Source: Verrucomicrobiota bacterium
GTDB lineage: Bacteria > Verrucomicrobiota > Verrucomicrobiia > Verrucomicrobiales > Akkermansiaceae
NCBI GenBank assembly: GCA_026397695.1
Contig: JAPLUJ010000128.1
Span: 1 to 9,623, forward strand
Direction: 5' to 3'
Length of the DNA: 9,623 nucleotides
Under the pieces are notes generated by a model. The model made no database searches. It saw only the letters and a list, made by a program, of their open reading frames with translations, and had not been told where the DNA came from. The translations under genes were made by a program, and so were the position numbers. Positions 8,398 through 9,623 of this stretch are shown one piece after another; position 1 is the stretch's first letter; each line of letters opens with the position of its first letter.

Positions 8398-8417
8398 ACC
8401 GGGCCCAGAACACAGGT

Positions 8418-9587
8418 TCAGATCATGCCCATGCCCTTGAGGATGGCGAGCATTATAGAGGCCGCCATCACCGAACCGATCTGGCCGCCGGTATTGGCAC
8501 CCATGGCGTGCATCAGCAGGTGGTTCTGGTGGTTGTTGCGCAAGCCCTCGGTTTGGACAATGCGCGCCGCCATCGGATAGGCGGAGATGCCGGCCGCGCC
8601 GATCAACGGGTTCATTTTCCCGCCGGATAGCAAATACCAGATTTTTCCTAACAGCAGGCCGCCAACCGTGTCCACGACGATGGCCATGAGGCCCAGCGCG
8701 AAGACCAGCAGGGTTTGCGGTTGAAGGAATTGGGGGCCGGCCATGGTGCCGCCGATCGCCAGGCCGAGGAATAACGTGCTGATGTTGGCGATCTCGTTTT
8801 CGCTGGCCTTGGTGAGACGGCTGACCACGCCGCTGACCTTGAGGAAATTGCCCAGCATGATGGCGCCCATCAAAGGCAGGCCCTTGGGGGCGATGATGCC
8901 GGTGAGGACGGTGACCAGAATCGGAAAGAACACCAGCGCGTTGGCCGGCACGCGGAGTTTGCTGGGCGGCATCGGCGTGGCCCGTTCCTTGGCGGTGGTC
9001 ATCAGGCGCATGATGGGCGGCTGGATGATCGGCACCAATGCCATGTATGAGTATGCCGCCACGGCCAGCGCGCCCACCATCGAGGGGTCGATCATCCCTT
9101 TGCCGGCAAACAGATTGGACACATAGATCACGGTGGGTCCGTCGCAGGCACCAATAGTGGCCACCGAAACCGCCAGGGCTTTGGGGAAACCCAGCGCGAG
9201 CGCCACCATCAGGGTGAGGAAGATCCCTAACTGGCCGGCGGCCCCGAAAAGGATCAGTCTGGGACGTTCCAGCAAGGGGGTGAAATCCGTCATCGCGCCG
9301 ATGCCGATGAAGATGAGGAGCGGGAAAAGTTCGTTGCCGATGCCCATTTCAAAAAGCACACGCAGGAATCCTTCCTTATCCATCACATCGCTGAGAGGCA
9401 GGTTGGCCAGCAAACAACCGAATCCGATAGGTAATAGCAGCAGCGGCTCGACTCCCTTGCGGATGGCCAGCCAGAACATGCCCAGCGATGCCATCACCAT
9501 CACAAGATTGGGAATGCCGGCGGGTGAGAAAAAGTATCTCGCACCCGCCCCGAGGGCTTCCAGCGCATTGAACAAAGCCTCACTCAT
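8418..9587 (-). CDS. oadB: Na+-translocating decarboxylase beta subunit (OadB/GcdB/MmdB family)
   Basis: The protein has 389 residues, within the family range (about 375-435), and is almost entirely hydrophobic helices. It is the integral membrane subunit that decarboxylates carboxybiotin and pumps Na+ out in oxaloacetate, methylmalonyl-CoA or glutaconyl-CoA decarboxylases. Diagnostic segments are FIGIGAMTDFTPLLERP, TIGACDGPTVIY (D149, equivalent to the essential Asp of the GADGPT motif), AAYSYMALVPIIQPPI with the conserved Tyr, and near the C-terminus MHAMGANTGGQIGSVMAA (N365), the region holding the Asn and Ser implicated in Na+ binding. The substrate of the complex cannot be told from beta alone; alpha and gamma subunits would be expected upstream, beyond 9623. 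The start is fixed by an excellent Shine-Dalgarno sequence. The 3' end converges with the TerC gene. Confidence 0.92.
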   Translation of the reverse strand: MSEALFNALEALGAGARYFFSPAGIPNLVMVMASLGMFWLAIRKGVEPLLLLPIGFGCLLANLPLSDVMDKEGFLRVLFEMGIGNELFPLLIFIGIGAMTDFTPLLERPRLILFGAAGQLGIFLTLMVALALGFPKALAVSVATIGACDGPTVIYVSNLFAGKGMIDPSMVGALAVAAYSYMALVPIIQPPIMRLMTTAKERATPMPPSKLRVPANALVFFPILVTVLTGIIAPKGLPLMGAIMLGNFLKVSGVVSRLTKASENEIANISTLFLGLAIGGTMAGPQFLQPQTLLVFALGLMAIVVDTVGGLLLGKIWYLLSGGKMNPLIGAAGISAYPMAARIVQTEGLRNNHQNHLLMHAMGANTGGQIGSVMAASIMLAILKGMGMI

Positions 9588-9592
9588 GCGTG

Positions 9593-9600
9593 CCTCCTTT
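9593..9600 (-). promoter_or_regulatory. Strong Shine-Dalgarno for the decarboxylase beta gene
   Basis: On the - strand AAAGGAGG precedes the ATG (9587-9585), with 5 nt between the last G and the start codon. It confirms the chosen start and contrasts with the weak or absent Shine-Dalgarno sequences of most + strand genes here. Confidence 0.85.
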
Positions 9601-9623
9601 CGCGCGGGGTTGGCACAGGCGCG

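Noticed and set aside
8398..8417. Bidirectional terminator between the convergent terC and decarboxylase genes
   Set aside because: The 20-nt gap holds only a GGGCCC palindrome, with no adequate stem and no T-runs.

Overview
The window reads as chromosomal DNA of a GC-rich (roughly 60 %) environmental bacterium. The gene mix fits Verrucomicrobiota or a neighbouring PVC lineage: a winged-helix/MNT nucleotidyltransferase with a HEPN partner, an S23-type four-helix-bundle gene, a Schlafen AlbA_2 gene, RhuM, an aquaporin-like channel, TerC, and a Na+-pumping decarboxylase beta subunit. Few starts carry a clear Shine-Dalgarno sequence. The taxonomy is inference. No rRNA, tRNA, CRISPR array or transposase was recognised.

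Positions 1-4683 look like a decayed defence or accessory island, all on the + strand. In order they hold: the C-terminus of a probable helicase; an intact MNT-HEPN toxin-antitoxin-like pair with a palindrome touching its start codon; a 32-codon remnant of a four-helix-bundle (S23/IVP) gene inside an imperfect inverted repeat; an AlbA_2/HATPase protein missing its middle and its C-terminus; an OLD-like AAA ATPase with a TOPRIM-like region but no Walker A; a 23-codon ORF; an Mrr_N-like winged-helix protein; a 35-codon ORF; a RhuM protein missing its middle; and a 14-codon ORF. At least three recognisable families keep both their N- and C-terminal signatures but lack the centre. Five successive stop codons from the HEPN gene to RhuM sit in an ATGA overlap, which suggests a once tightly coupled operon.

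Positions 4680-6771 encode an exported six-hairpin-type glycosidase-like protein broken by a frameshift near 5205-5241.

The right part, 6861-9623, looks like ordinary housekeeping membrane transport. It holds an aquaporin-like channel with altered NPA motifs, followed by a strong intrinsic terminator; a TerC-family membrane protein behind a G-rich non-coding stretch; and, convergent to it with a 20-nt gap, the Na+-translocating decarboxylase beta subunit on the - strand. That gene's upstream partners, if any, lie beyond 9623.

The most interesting observation is the run of centrally deleted genes joined by ATGA overlaps. It is either a real pattern of decay that kept reading frames and coupling signals, or an assembly artefact. 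Mapping long reads across each junction would decide.
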